Assembly: GCA_963841635.1 (NCBI GenBank)
Contig: CAWJDO010000002.1
Coordinates: forward strand, 3,224,001-3,288,000
Direction of reading: 5' to 3'
DNA: 64,000 nt
Source: DASWZN01 sp963841635
Lineage (GTDB): Bacteria > Acidobacteriota > Terriglobia > Bryobacterales > Bryobacteraceae
This document shows, one piece after another, positions 53,175 to 61,732 of this stretch. Made by a program: the position numbers and the translations under genes. Below the pieces are notes generated by a model. The model worked only from the letters and a program-made list of their open reading frames with translations. It made no database searches and had not been told where the DNA came from. Each line of letters begins with the position of its first letter. Positions within the stretch are counted from its first letter, which is position 1.

Positions 53175-53448
53175 TCAGCTCCAGTAACTCCGGTCCAGGC
53201 TGCGGTATTGCACCGCCTCGGCCAGGTGCTTGGCCGAGACGGACTCGGAAGCGTCGAGGTCGGCGATGGTGCGCGCGACCTTCAGAATGCGGTCGTGGGC
53301 GCGGGCGGAAAGGCCTACTTGCGCATCGCGAGCTCGAGCGTGCGCTCGCCCGCTTCGTCCGGCTTGCACAGCTTGCGCAACAAGCGCGGCGGAAGTTCGG
53401 AATTGACGTGGCCGCGCACGTGCTGCACGGTGCGGGCGCGCTCGATCC
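53175..53448 (-). pseudogene. Displaced comM 3'-end fragment, long copy
   Basis: 274 bp match positions 57509-57783 of intact comM from the stop codon inward, with scattered substitutions and one deleted base that shifts the frame. Identity ends abruptly after CTCGATCC at 53448, then unrelated sequence leads to the IS21-type element. Confidence 0.9.
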
Positions 53449-53717
53449 GCTACGAGGGGCTGGCCTCCCCGCCGAAGTTGGCTAATGGGATGGTCTGCCG
53501 CCGAGGCGCCAACTACGCGGCTGGCTTGGTGCGTTTGTCAACTTGATTTGGCCCCTTTTGATACTCTGATTTGGCCCCACCTGTGTTTGCCTGATTCTTC
53601 CCGTTTTGGCCCTGACGGAAGGAGCCCGTAGGGCGACTGGAGTTAGGGCCAAAACGGTTCGCCGTCGCCGCCCCCTAGCTCGGCTGATTCCGGCATTGCC
53701 TCTCCGCCCGGTGGTCG

Positions 53718-54059
53718 CTAAAATGGCGACTCCGGCTCGCTCCCTTCCGGATCGAACGTGTGTTCAAACGGCAAACGCTCCGTCGCCCTGCTCGATCCCA
53801 GTACGACCTGAAACTCCGTCTGATTGGCGCCCAGACAATCCAGCTTCACAACCTGGGCCAGCCTGCTTTCCACCCACCGCCGCCCCTCATCATGGCTGTG
53901 TTCGGCCTGGTGGCCGATCTCCAACGCCCGCTGGAATGCCGTATCGCGATCCTCACTCAGGAAGATGTGGACCGCCTCCTCCCACTGGCGTAGCCCTTCT
54001 TTGCCCTCCACCATCACGGCCCAACGAAGGTGCGCGTAATACCACTGCCGGCGGTTCAT
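53718..54059 (-). CDS. DUF4288-like passenger protein of the IS21-type element
   Basis: The 113-residue protein (MNRRQWYYAHLRWAVMVEGK onward) has HLRWAVMVEG, FQRALEIGHQAE, GRRWVESRLAQVVKLDCLGA and PFEHTFDP, resembling the DUF4288 family. The ATG overlaps the istB stop (ATGA), so it is translated with the transposition genes. IS21 elements normally carry only istA and istB; the role of this third gene is unknown. Confidence 0.7.
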   Translation of the reverse strand: MNRRQWYYAHLRWAVMVEGKEGLRQWEEAVHIFLSEDRDTAFQRALEIGHQAEHSHDEGRRWVESRLAQVVKLDCLGANQTEFQVVLGSSRATERLPFEHTFDPEGSEPESPF

Positions 54060-54826
54060 GCCTTGCCGCCTTTCTTCGCCAGCGTTCTCCGGAACCGGTA
54101 GGATTCGTCCCCGGTCTCGATAATGTTGGCCTGGTCCGTCAACCGGTCCAACATCGCCTTGCATAACCGCGCATTGGGAAACTTGGTGGTCCATTCGGAG
54201 AAGGGTAAGTTCGTTGTCACAATCACCGCCGCTCGCTCGGCGCGTCCCGCGATGACCTGAAACAGCAACTCCGCCGCGGCATCCGGCATCACCACGTAAC
54301 CCAGTTCGTCGATCACGATCAGGTCGTAGCGCGTCCAGCGATTCCGCACGCGCGTCAGCTCCAACTGGTTCTTGGCTTCGATCAGCTCGGTCACCATTTC
54401 CGCCGCCGTCGTAAACCGCACCCGCTTGTGCTGCCGGCACGCGGCCACCGCCAACGCGGTGGCCAAGTGCGTCTTCCCGGTCCCCGTTTCTCCCAGAAAA
54501 ATGACCGGCTCCTTGCGCGCCAGATATCCGCCCTCGCTCAGATTCCTCATCACCGCCACGGAAATATGCGGCGCCACTTGGAAGTCGAACTCCTCCATCG
54601 TCTTCACCGCCGGGAAGTGCGCTTCCTGAATCCTCCGCGCCATCGCCCTGTGGTCGCGTTCCTCTACTTCCGCTGCCAGCAGCGCCTCCAGATAACTCAG
54701 ATGCGATTGCTTCTCTTTCACCGCTTCTTCGGCCAGGCGCGCAAACTGATCGCCCAGCGTGGGCAATCGCAGTTGTTTGGCGTACTGTTGGATCGCCGCC
54801 TGCAGGACCGGCTTGGTGGCGCTCAT
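54056..54826 (-). CDS. istB: IS21-family helper ATPase IstB
   Basis: The 256-residue AAA+ protein has Walker A FLGETGTGKTHLATALA, Walker B LIVIDELGYV and the C-terminal RFRRTLAKKG. It regulates target choice and activates IstA. Its ATG overlaps the istA stop, so translation is coupled. The product is complete. Confidence 0.95.
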   Translation of the reverse strand: MSATKPVLQAAIQQYAKQLRLPTLGDQFARLAEEAVKEKQSHLSYLEALLAAEVEERDHRAMARRIQEAHFPAVKTMEEFDFQVAPHISVAVMRNLSEGGYLARKEPVIFLGETGTGKTHLATALAVAACRQHKRVRFTTAAEMVTELIEAKNQLELTRVRNRWTRYDLIVIDELGYVVMPDAAAELLFQVIAGRAERAAVIVTTNLPFSEWTTKFPNARLCKAMLDRLTDQANIIETGDESYRFRRTLAKKGGKA

Positions 54827-56376
54827 TGGATCACCTCCGTCGCCGCCCAGTTCGGCCGTAACCGTTCGTAGTCCTCCAGACTCGGCTGCGGCCGGTCATA
54901 ACGGCTCAGCACCCCGATGTCTACCTGTTTGGCCACCGGCCGCTGCTCCGGGCTAGGGACGTTCAACAGATAGCGGATCGCCCCTACGTTCGAACAGCCC
55001 AGTTCCAACGCCTCTTCCACCGCTCGCCGCACTGGCCCCGCGCCATATTCGCGGCCCAGCAGCAGAACGTCGATCATGGCTCGCGTTCCGGCCTGCTTGC
55101 CCTCCCGCTCCTTCAGCACTCCCCAAAACCGGTCGTAGCTGGCGGGCCAACGTCCTTGCGCGCGGCACTGCTCCAGTGCCGTCGATCCGGCCAGGGCTCC
55201 CGGCTTCTTCGTCAGCGCGTCCAGGTAATGCTCCAGTTCCAGCACCTTCTTATGCCGCCCATAGCAGCGTTCGTGCCGGGCCACGCACTTGGCCTGATAC
55301 CAGATCTCCACGTACGCCGAGTAGACCTTTACCTGGACTGAAGTGCCCACCGGCAGTGGCGCCGAATAGAAGTTCGTCAGCGCCTTCGCGCACCCGCTGG
55401 CATTGATCTCCGGGAAATGCAAAGAGGCCAGATCGAAGCCCTCCACGGCCAGAGGCAGAAGATGTTCCCGTTCGGCGATCATCCCCGCGCCGATGGTTTG
55501 TGCGCGGCCCGCGATCACCCGGTTCTGCTCTTGGCGCGATCCCGCCGCCAGCAGCAGGTTCAACTCCTCCAAGTGCTGCACGCTCGGCACCGGCACCAGA
55601 TAGTTCCGCCGGAACTGGCCTCCTTCGCCCTCCACGCCTCCTTTCTCGTGCCCCTCGCCGGGCGTGCAGAACTCCGAGGCGAATCCCCAGTGCGAGCGAA
55701 AACCGATGAACCGCGCGGTTTCTTCCCGTTGATGGCCGCGCAGGATCTTCTTCACGGCGCTCTTCAGGTTGTCGTAACGCAAAACGCGGAACACGCCGCC
55801 GAAATAGGCGAAAGCCAGCTCGTGCGCTTCCAGAAACGCTTGCTGGGTGGCGTGCGGATAAGCTCGGTGAAAGGCGCCGCCGCTGGCCATGCTGCGCAAG
55901 CAGAACACGTAAGTCTTGCGGACCTCGCCGTCAAACTCGGCCCAGCCTTCGTACCAATCCACCTGCGCCTCGCCACCGAACTGGTAAGACTGCGGCACGA
56001 ACGTTTCATGCCCCAGCAGACCCATGGCTGCCTTTCGGGCGCGCACATACCGGCGAACCGTCGATTCCGCCACTTCGGCTTCGGGCAACTCGCGGCGCAG
56101 CCGCATCCAGATCCGGTGTGCCGTATGCCGCTGCTTTCTGGGCGCCTTGCGGTCGGCTTCCAGGATCGCGTCGATAAACGGGATCGCCGGCGCCAGCTTC
56201 GGCCGCTCGCGTTCCGGAACTTTGCGTTCCGCAGGCATCGCGCTGGCCATCGCCTTCCGCACCTCTCGCCGGTGTACCCCCAGTTTCCGGGCCACCGCTC
56301 GGATCGTTCCGGCCCCATGCTCGTACTCCCGCCGGATCTGCTCGTATAGTTCCACTTTGGCTCTCCTGTTCTCCAA
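54823..56376 (-). CDS. istA: IS21-family transposase IstA
   Basis: The 517-residue protein starts with an HTH (EYEHGAGTIRAVARKLGVHR), followed by a DDE integrase core: VDWYEGWAEFDGEVRKTYVF, then FRVLRYDNLKSAVKKILRG and HEKGGVEGEGG. A C-terminal domain completes it. The length is normal for the family and the frame intact. It is the first gene of the element. Confidence 0.95.
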   Translation of the reverse strand: MENRRAKVELYEQIRREYEHGAGTIRAVARKLGVHRREVRKAMASAMPAERKVPERERPKLAPAIPFIDAILEADRKAPRKQRHTAHRIWMRLRRELPEAEVAESTVRRYVRARKAAMGLLGHETFVPQSYQFGGEAQVDWYEGWAEFDGEVRKTYVFCLRSMASGGAFHRAYPHATQQAFLEAHELAFAYFGGVFRVLRYDNLKSAVKKILRGHQREETARFIGFRSHWGFASEFCTPGEGHEKGGVEGEGGQFRRNYLVPVPSVQHLEELNLLLAAGSRQEQNRVIAGRAQTIGAGMIAEREHLLPLAVEGFDLASLHFPEINASGCAKALTNFYSAPLPVGTSVQVKVYSAYVEIWYQAKCVARHERCYGRHKKVLELEHYLDALTKKPGALAGSTALEQCRAQGRWPASYDRFWGVLKEREGKQAGTRAMIDVLLLGREYGAGPVRRAVEEALELGCSNVGAIRYLLNVPSPEQRPVAKQVDIGVLSRYDRPQPSLEDYERLRPNWAATEVIQ

Positions 56377-56484
56377 ACCGTCCTTCCTTCCGGGCTTTGG
56401 AAGCCCGAAACAAGATACACGGTTTGCGGTTTACAGGTGGGGCCAGATCAGAGTATCGAAAGGGGCCAATTCAGAGTAGCGAAC

Positions 56485-57153
56485 TCACTTGGTGCCGATC
56501 GCGCAGATCCACCCCCGCCGCCGTTCTTCCGCGATCTCCACGCCCTCATATCCGGCTGCCAGAAACAGCGCGCGGTGGTCGTCCATACTCAAGCGCGATG
56601 AGCCCAGCAGTTTCATCACCGGTCCGATCATGGCATCGTTGCGCGCGCCCTTGTAGCTCTCCGCCACCACCATCAGCCGCCCGCCCGCCTTCAGCACGCG
56701 CAATATCTCCTTCATGTCGCTCTGGAGATTCGGCCAATAATACTGCGTCTCAATTGCCGTCACCAGATCGAATTGATCATCCGCAAACGGCAGCCGCGAC
56801 ACCGAAGCCTGCTCCACATGCACCCGTCCTTCTGCAATCAGCCGCTTGTTGTGCGCGCGCGAAGCGGCGACGCTTCCGGCAGCATAATCGATCCCGTAGA
56901 CCTGTGCCGCCTTCGCCGCGAGTTTGTTGATCGTCCGTCCTCCGCCGCAGCCCACGTCCATAGCCGTCGCGCCTTCGGGAATCTCCAGATGGGTAAACGC
57001 CCAGTCAGTAAGCGGCGCATGGCTGCCGTTCATCAGCCACGCAAAAAATCGTCCCGCAAAGCGGTCAGGTTTCTTCACTTGGCGAACCAGGTAGACCACG
57101 AGACAGAGCGCTGCGGCATAACGCAGGGCAAGCATGTAGGGTGATGGATGCAA
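56485..57153 (-). CDS. SAM-dependent methyltransferase with N-terminal hydrophobic segment
   Basis: The 222-residue class I methyltransferase has motif I ATAMDVGCGGGRTINKLA, then VYGIDYAAGSVAAS and FDLVTAIETQYYWPNL, and a C-terminal GWICAIGTK. Residues 1-25 form a hydrophobic stretch that may attach it to the membrane. The target is unknown. The IS21 element ends 12 bp past its stop without damaging it. Confidence 0.88.
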   Translation of the reverse strand: MHPSPYMLALRYAAALCLVVYLVRQVKKPDRFAGRFFAWLMNGSHAPLTDWAFTHLEIPEGATAMDVGCGGGRTINKLAAKAAQVYGIDYAAGSVAASRAHNKRLIAEGRVHVEQASVSRLPFADDQFDLVTAIETQYYWPNLQSDMKEILRVLKAGGRLMVVAESYKGARNDAMIGPVMKLLGSSRLSMDDHRALFLAAGYEGVEIAEERRRGWICAIGTK

Positions 57154-57508
57154 GGGCCCTTCTCCCGCTCAGTGAATTATGGCAGGGACACGGATCGGGA
57201 GCAGTGTAACCCGGATTGCGCACACGATCAGTCTTTCGAGGGCCCGGCTTGGCCCAGCGCCAGTGCTTCCTGGACACGAATCGATAGAGGCCCCAGCGGT
57301 CACCACCATCGCAAAACTCCTTCTCCCTACCCCTCAACCACATCGCCGCATTCGCCCGCCTGCCACTCCGGCCCCCGCGCTATGCTTCGCTCGGAGGCAA
57401 CGTCCCTCCGACCCGCCTCAGGCGCCGAACCGAAGAATGACCGAACGAACCCATAAGCCCAGCGTTTTCAATAAAAGCCCAAAAATCGAACCCACCGCGG
57501 CCTCCCCC
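57154..57508. other. Intergenic region without a gene
   Basis: 355 bp between the methyltransferase start and the comM stop. The frames present are Pro/Arg/Ser-rich shadows. I see no repeat or clear promoter. Confidence 0.5.
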
Positions 57509-59029
57509 TCAGCTCCAGTAACTTCGGTCCAGGCTGCGGTATTGCACCGCCTCGGCCAGGTGCTTGGCGGAAACGCACTCGGATGCATCCAGGTCGGCGA
57601 TGGTGCGGGCCACCTTCAGAATGCGGTCGTGGGCGCGGGCGGAGAGGCCCATCTTGCGCATCGCCAGTTCGAGGGTGCGCTCGCCCGCGTCGTCCAGCTT
57701 GCACAGCTTGCGCAGCAGGCGCGGCGGAAGCTCGGAATTGACGTGGCCGCGCGCGTGCTGCACCGTGCGGGCGCGCTCGATCCTTTCCCGCATTTGGTCG
57801 GAGGTGGCGCCTTGGGCGTCGGCGCGCATTTCTTTGTACGGGACCGCGGGCACCTCGATGTGCAGGTCGATGCGGTCGAGCAGAGGCCCGCTGATCTTGC
57901 CCAGGTAGCGCTGGATGATGGCCGGCGTGCAGCGGCATTCGCGCGTGGGGTCGCCATAATATCCGCACGGACACGGATTCATAGCTGCCACCAGCATGAA
58001 GCGTGCGGGGAAGGAGAGCGTCATGGCGGCGCGCGCCAGAGTGACCGTTGCGTCCTCGAGCGGCTGCCGCAGAAGCTCGAGCACGTTTCTCGGGAACTCC
58101 GGAAGCTCGTCGAGGAACAGGACGCCGCCGTGCGCCAGGCTCACTTCGCCCGGGCGCGGGATGCCGCTGCCGCCGCCCAACATGCCGGCGTCGGAGATGG
58201 TGTGGTGCGGCGCACGGAAGGGGCGCTCGGCCACCAGACCCGTGCCGTTGGCGAGGATTCCGGCCACGCTGTGGATCTGCGTGGTTTCGAGAGCGTCCGC
58301 GAACGCGGGGCGGGGAAGAATGGCCGCCAGCCGCTTGGCCAGCATCGTTTTCCCCGAGCCCGGCGGGCCGATCATGAGCACGTTGTGCCCGCCGGCCGCG
58401 GCGACTTCGAGCGCGCGCTTGGCCGTGGTCTGTCCGCGCACGTCGCGGAAGTCGAGGCCGGCCGTATCCCGCTCCGCTACCACGGGGACGCCGCAGTCCA
58501 CGGGAACGAACCGCTCCGGCTGATTGAGCAGCGCCACCGCGTCGGCCAGATGCCTGACGGCGAAGACGCTCACGCCCTCGACCACGGCGGCTTCGGCCGC
58601 ATTGTCCGCCGGCACGACGAAATTCGCGATCCGCTCGCGCCGCGCGCAAACGGCCATCGAGAGCGCCCCGCGCACCGGGCGTATCCCGCCGTCGAGCGAC
58701 AATTCCCCCGTGAGCAGCCAGTTTTCGGAGTGCCGCACCACTCCCATCGCGCCCAGGATGCCGAGCGCCATCGGCAAATCGAAAGCCGCGCCTTCCTTGC
58801 GCAGGTCCGCGGGCGCCAGGTTGATGGTCACGGCCTTGTTGGGATAGCCGAAGCCGGAGTTCATCATCGCGCTTTTGATGCGCTCGCGGCTCTCGCGCAC
58901 GGCGGTGTCGGGCATCCCGACGGTGACGAAGTCGCGGGCCTGTCCGCCCGGGTACATGTCCACTTCGACGTCGATGAGGTGCGCGTCAATGCCGAAGACG
59001 GCGGCGCTGCGCGTGCGAAAGAGAGGCAA
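57509..59029 (-). CDS. comM: ComM/YifB family AAA+ ATPase (Mg-chelatase-like)
   Basis: The 506-residue protein has the ComM layout: an N-terminal Lon-like domain (VFGIDAHLIDVEVDMYPGGQ), then RGQTTAKRALEVAAAGGHNV, Walker A GPPGSGKTMLAK, and a C-terminal Mg-chelatase part ending SLDRSYWS. ComM is a branch-migration helicase aiding integration of DNA in natural transformation. The length equals that of the E. coli homologue. Two partial copies of its 3' end lie to the left in the same orientation. Confidence 0.96.
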   Translation of the reverse strand: MPLFRTRSAAVFGIDAHLIDVEVDMYPGGQARDFVTVGMPDTAVRESRERIKSAMMNSGFGYPNKAVTINLAPADLRKEGAAFDLPMALGILGAMGVVRHSENWLLTGELSLDGGIRPVRGALSMAVCARRERIANFVVPADNAAEAAVVEGVSVFAVRHLADAVALLNQPERFVPVDCGVPVVAERDTAGLDFRDVRGQTTAKRALEVAAAGGHNVLMIGPPGSGKTMLAKRLAAILPRPAFADALETTQIHSVAGILANGTGLVAERPFRAPHHTISDAGMLGGGSGIPRPGEVSLAHGGVLFLDELPEFPRNVLELLRQPLEDATVTLARAAMTLSFPARFMLVAAMNPCPCGYYGDPTRECRCTPAIIQRYLGKISGPLLDRIDLHIEVPAVPYKEMRADAQGATSDQMRERIERARTVQHARGHVNSELPPRLLRKLCKLDDAGERTLELAMRKMGLSARAHDRILKVARTIADLDASECVSAKHLAEAVQYRSLDRSYWS

Positions 59030-59103
59030 TCAGACGGTAGTGGGGAGAGCGGGCGCTGTTTCTCATGCGAACGGGCGGGCCGTGAATCTTATAGGATTTA
59101 ACC

Positions 59104-59939
<836 letters not shown>

Positions 59940-59943
<4 letters not shown>

Positions 59944-61382
59944 TCGAGTACACGTACAAGGACCCTACGCCCGCTGAGGTCGATCGCGCCGCGACAAGGG
60001 CCGATGATTGTCTGGAATTCTACGCGGCGCTGGCGCCGTCGCGGATTGGCGCGCTGCTGGAGCGGATCGCAGCGGAGATCGAGGAACTGGGCGACGAACT
60101 GATTCGGCGGGCCGAGGTGGAAACCGCGCTGTCCGTGGCGCGTCTCACCGGCGAGCGGACGCGAACGACGAACCAGCTTCGGATGTTCGCCGATCTGGTG
60201 CGCGAGGGCTCCTGGAAAGACGTGCGGATCGATCCCGCTCTGCCGGATCGAAAACCCGCCCGGCGACCGGACCTGCGACGCACGATGATCCCGATTGGTC
60301 CCGTGGCGGTGTGGGCCGCCAGCAATTTCCCGCTGGCGTTCTCGGTGGCGGGGGGAGATACGGCCTCGGCGCTCGCGGCCGGCTGCCCCGTCGTGGTGAA
60401 GGCGCATCCCGGGCATCCGGGGACATCGGCGCTGGTGGCCAAGGCGGTGGCCAAGGCGGTGGCCGCGCTGGGCCTGCCCGCGGGAATCTTCTCCATGCTC
60501 GAAGGCTCCAGCGCGGAAGTGAGTCTCGAGTTGGTGCGGCATCCGAAGATTGCGGCCGGCGCCTTTACAGGCTCGCTGCGCGCGGGCCGGGCGCTGTTCG
60601 ACGCCGCGGCTCAGCGCCCCGTTCCGATTCCGTTCTTCGCCGAAATGGGCAGCGTGAACCCGGTGTTCCTTCTGGAGGGAGCGCTTGCGGAACGCGGCGA
60701 AGCGATTGCGGAGGGTTTGACTCAATCGGTCAACCTCGGCGTCGGGCAGTTCTGCACTTGTCCCGGCCTGGTGGCCGCGGTCCAGAGCCCCGCGCTGCAA
60801 CGGTTCGTCCTAGGACTGGGCGACAGGTTCTTTCGAAGCGTGCCGGGGGCCATGCTGACCCCCGCCATCGAGCATTCGTACCGGCAGGCGGTCCAGCGCA
60901 TCGAATCGATCCGTGGGGTGGCCGCGTGCACGGGCCGCCCGAAGGCTTCGATGGAAGCCTGGCCGGTCCTTTTCGATACCAGCGCCGCGACGGTTCTCGA
61001 ACAGGACGAACTGCGGCAGGAAGTGTTCGGGCCTTCGACCGTACTGGTTCGTTGCCAGTCAGCCGCCGAGATGCTGGAACTCGCGCGTCAGCTGGAGGGC
61101 AGCCTGACAGCCACGATTCACGGCACGGTGGAGGACCTGCGCGAGAATCGTGCGCTGGTCGCGCTGCTGGCGCGCAAGGCGGGCAGGCTGCTGTTCAACG
61201 GATATCCGACGGGGGTTGAAGTCTGCGCGGCGATGCAGCACGGCGGCCCGTACCCGGCCACCACCGATCCGCGCTTCACTTCCGTCGGCACGGCGGCGAT
61301 TCTGCGCTTTTCAAGACCGGTGTGCTTCCAGGATTTCCCGCCGGAATTTCTGCCGGAGGAGCTTCAGGGCGGAGAGGAGTAA
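59940..61382 (+). CDS. Aldehyde dehydrogenase, probable 2,5-dioxovalerate (alpha-ketoglutarate semialdehyde) dehydrogenase
   Basis: The 480-residue protein has the family's N-terminus (IEYTYKDPTPAEVDRAATRA), MIPIGPVAVWAASNFPLAFS, VAGGDTASALAAGCPVVVKA, catalytic Cys272 in GQFCTCPGLV, and the end TDPRFTSVGTAAI. It oxidises 2,5-dioxovalerate to 2-oxoglutarate, the last step of the pathway started by the neighbouring FAH-type gene. The ATG overlaps the upstream stop; the frame is open upstream only as a shadow of that gene. Confidence 0.9.
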
Positions 61383-61732
61383 GGCCGCGAGTAAGGCGGC
61401 GCGGGCCTTCTTGGTGGCGGACTGGGAGCACCACCGGGCGGTGGGCGTGACAGGTGGGCGCCGCATGGTCTTTTCTAGCCCCTTCCCTTCAGAATCATTT
61501 TGGTGTACAAACATTTTAGGAGGGTTCTGTTTGCGCGATTTCTGAGGAAAACGTAAAGGGGCGGACGCGCCGAGCACCTTGCTCTTCATGGAGTTCGGAG
61601 GGGTGCGGACTGAGGAAATCGGGAGCACAGGTTTTGCACCGTTCCGTACACAGCGTACCTGTCAGAAACCATGAGAGAAATTTCGCTTGCACCGCGCATC
61701 TAAGCCCTATTTAATGGAACAGTTGCCTGCCG
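61383..61732. other. Intergenic region before dnaB, with candidate promoter
   Basis: 350 bp without a gene. Near the end, TTGCAC (61687-61692), a 17-bp spacer and TTTAAT (61710-61715) form a promoter-like pair 17 bp before the dnaB ATG. Just upstream, 61670-61686 reads ATGAGAGAAATTTCGCT, close to the motif before PEP-CTERM gene 2. Confidence 0.45.

Larger units (their letters stand above)
53544..56473 (-). mobile_element. IS21-family element with istA, istB and a passenger gene
   Basis: The ends are 41-nt inverted repeats with three mismatches (TGATTTGGCCCCTTTTGATA outermost at the left), each holding two TTGGCCCC/CTGGCCCC-type blocks, and termini TG..CA as in IS21. The total is 2930 bp. A 13-bp perfect inverted repeat CCGTTTTGGCCCT lies inside at about 53599-53656. 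No clear target duplication is seen, so the exact ends are approximate. Confidence 0.85.

Noticed and set aside
53537..56485. Target-site duplication of the IS21-type element
   Set aside because: No matching 4-8 bp repeat could be found at either choice of ends.
60439..60472. GGCCAAGGCGGT tandem repeat in the aldehyde dehydrogenase gene
   Set aside because: It encodes an in-frame VAKAVAKAVAA helix segment normal for the protein and is not at a junction.
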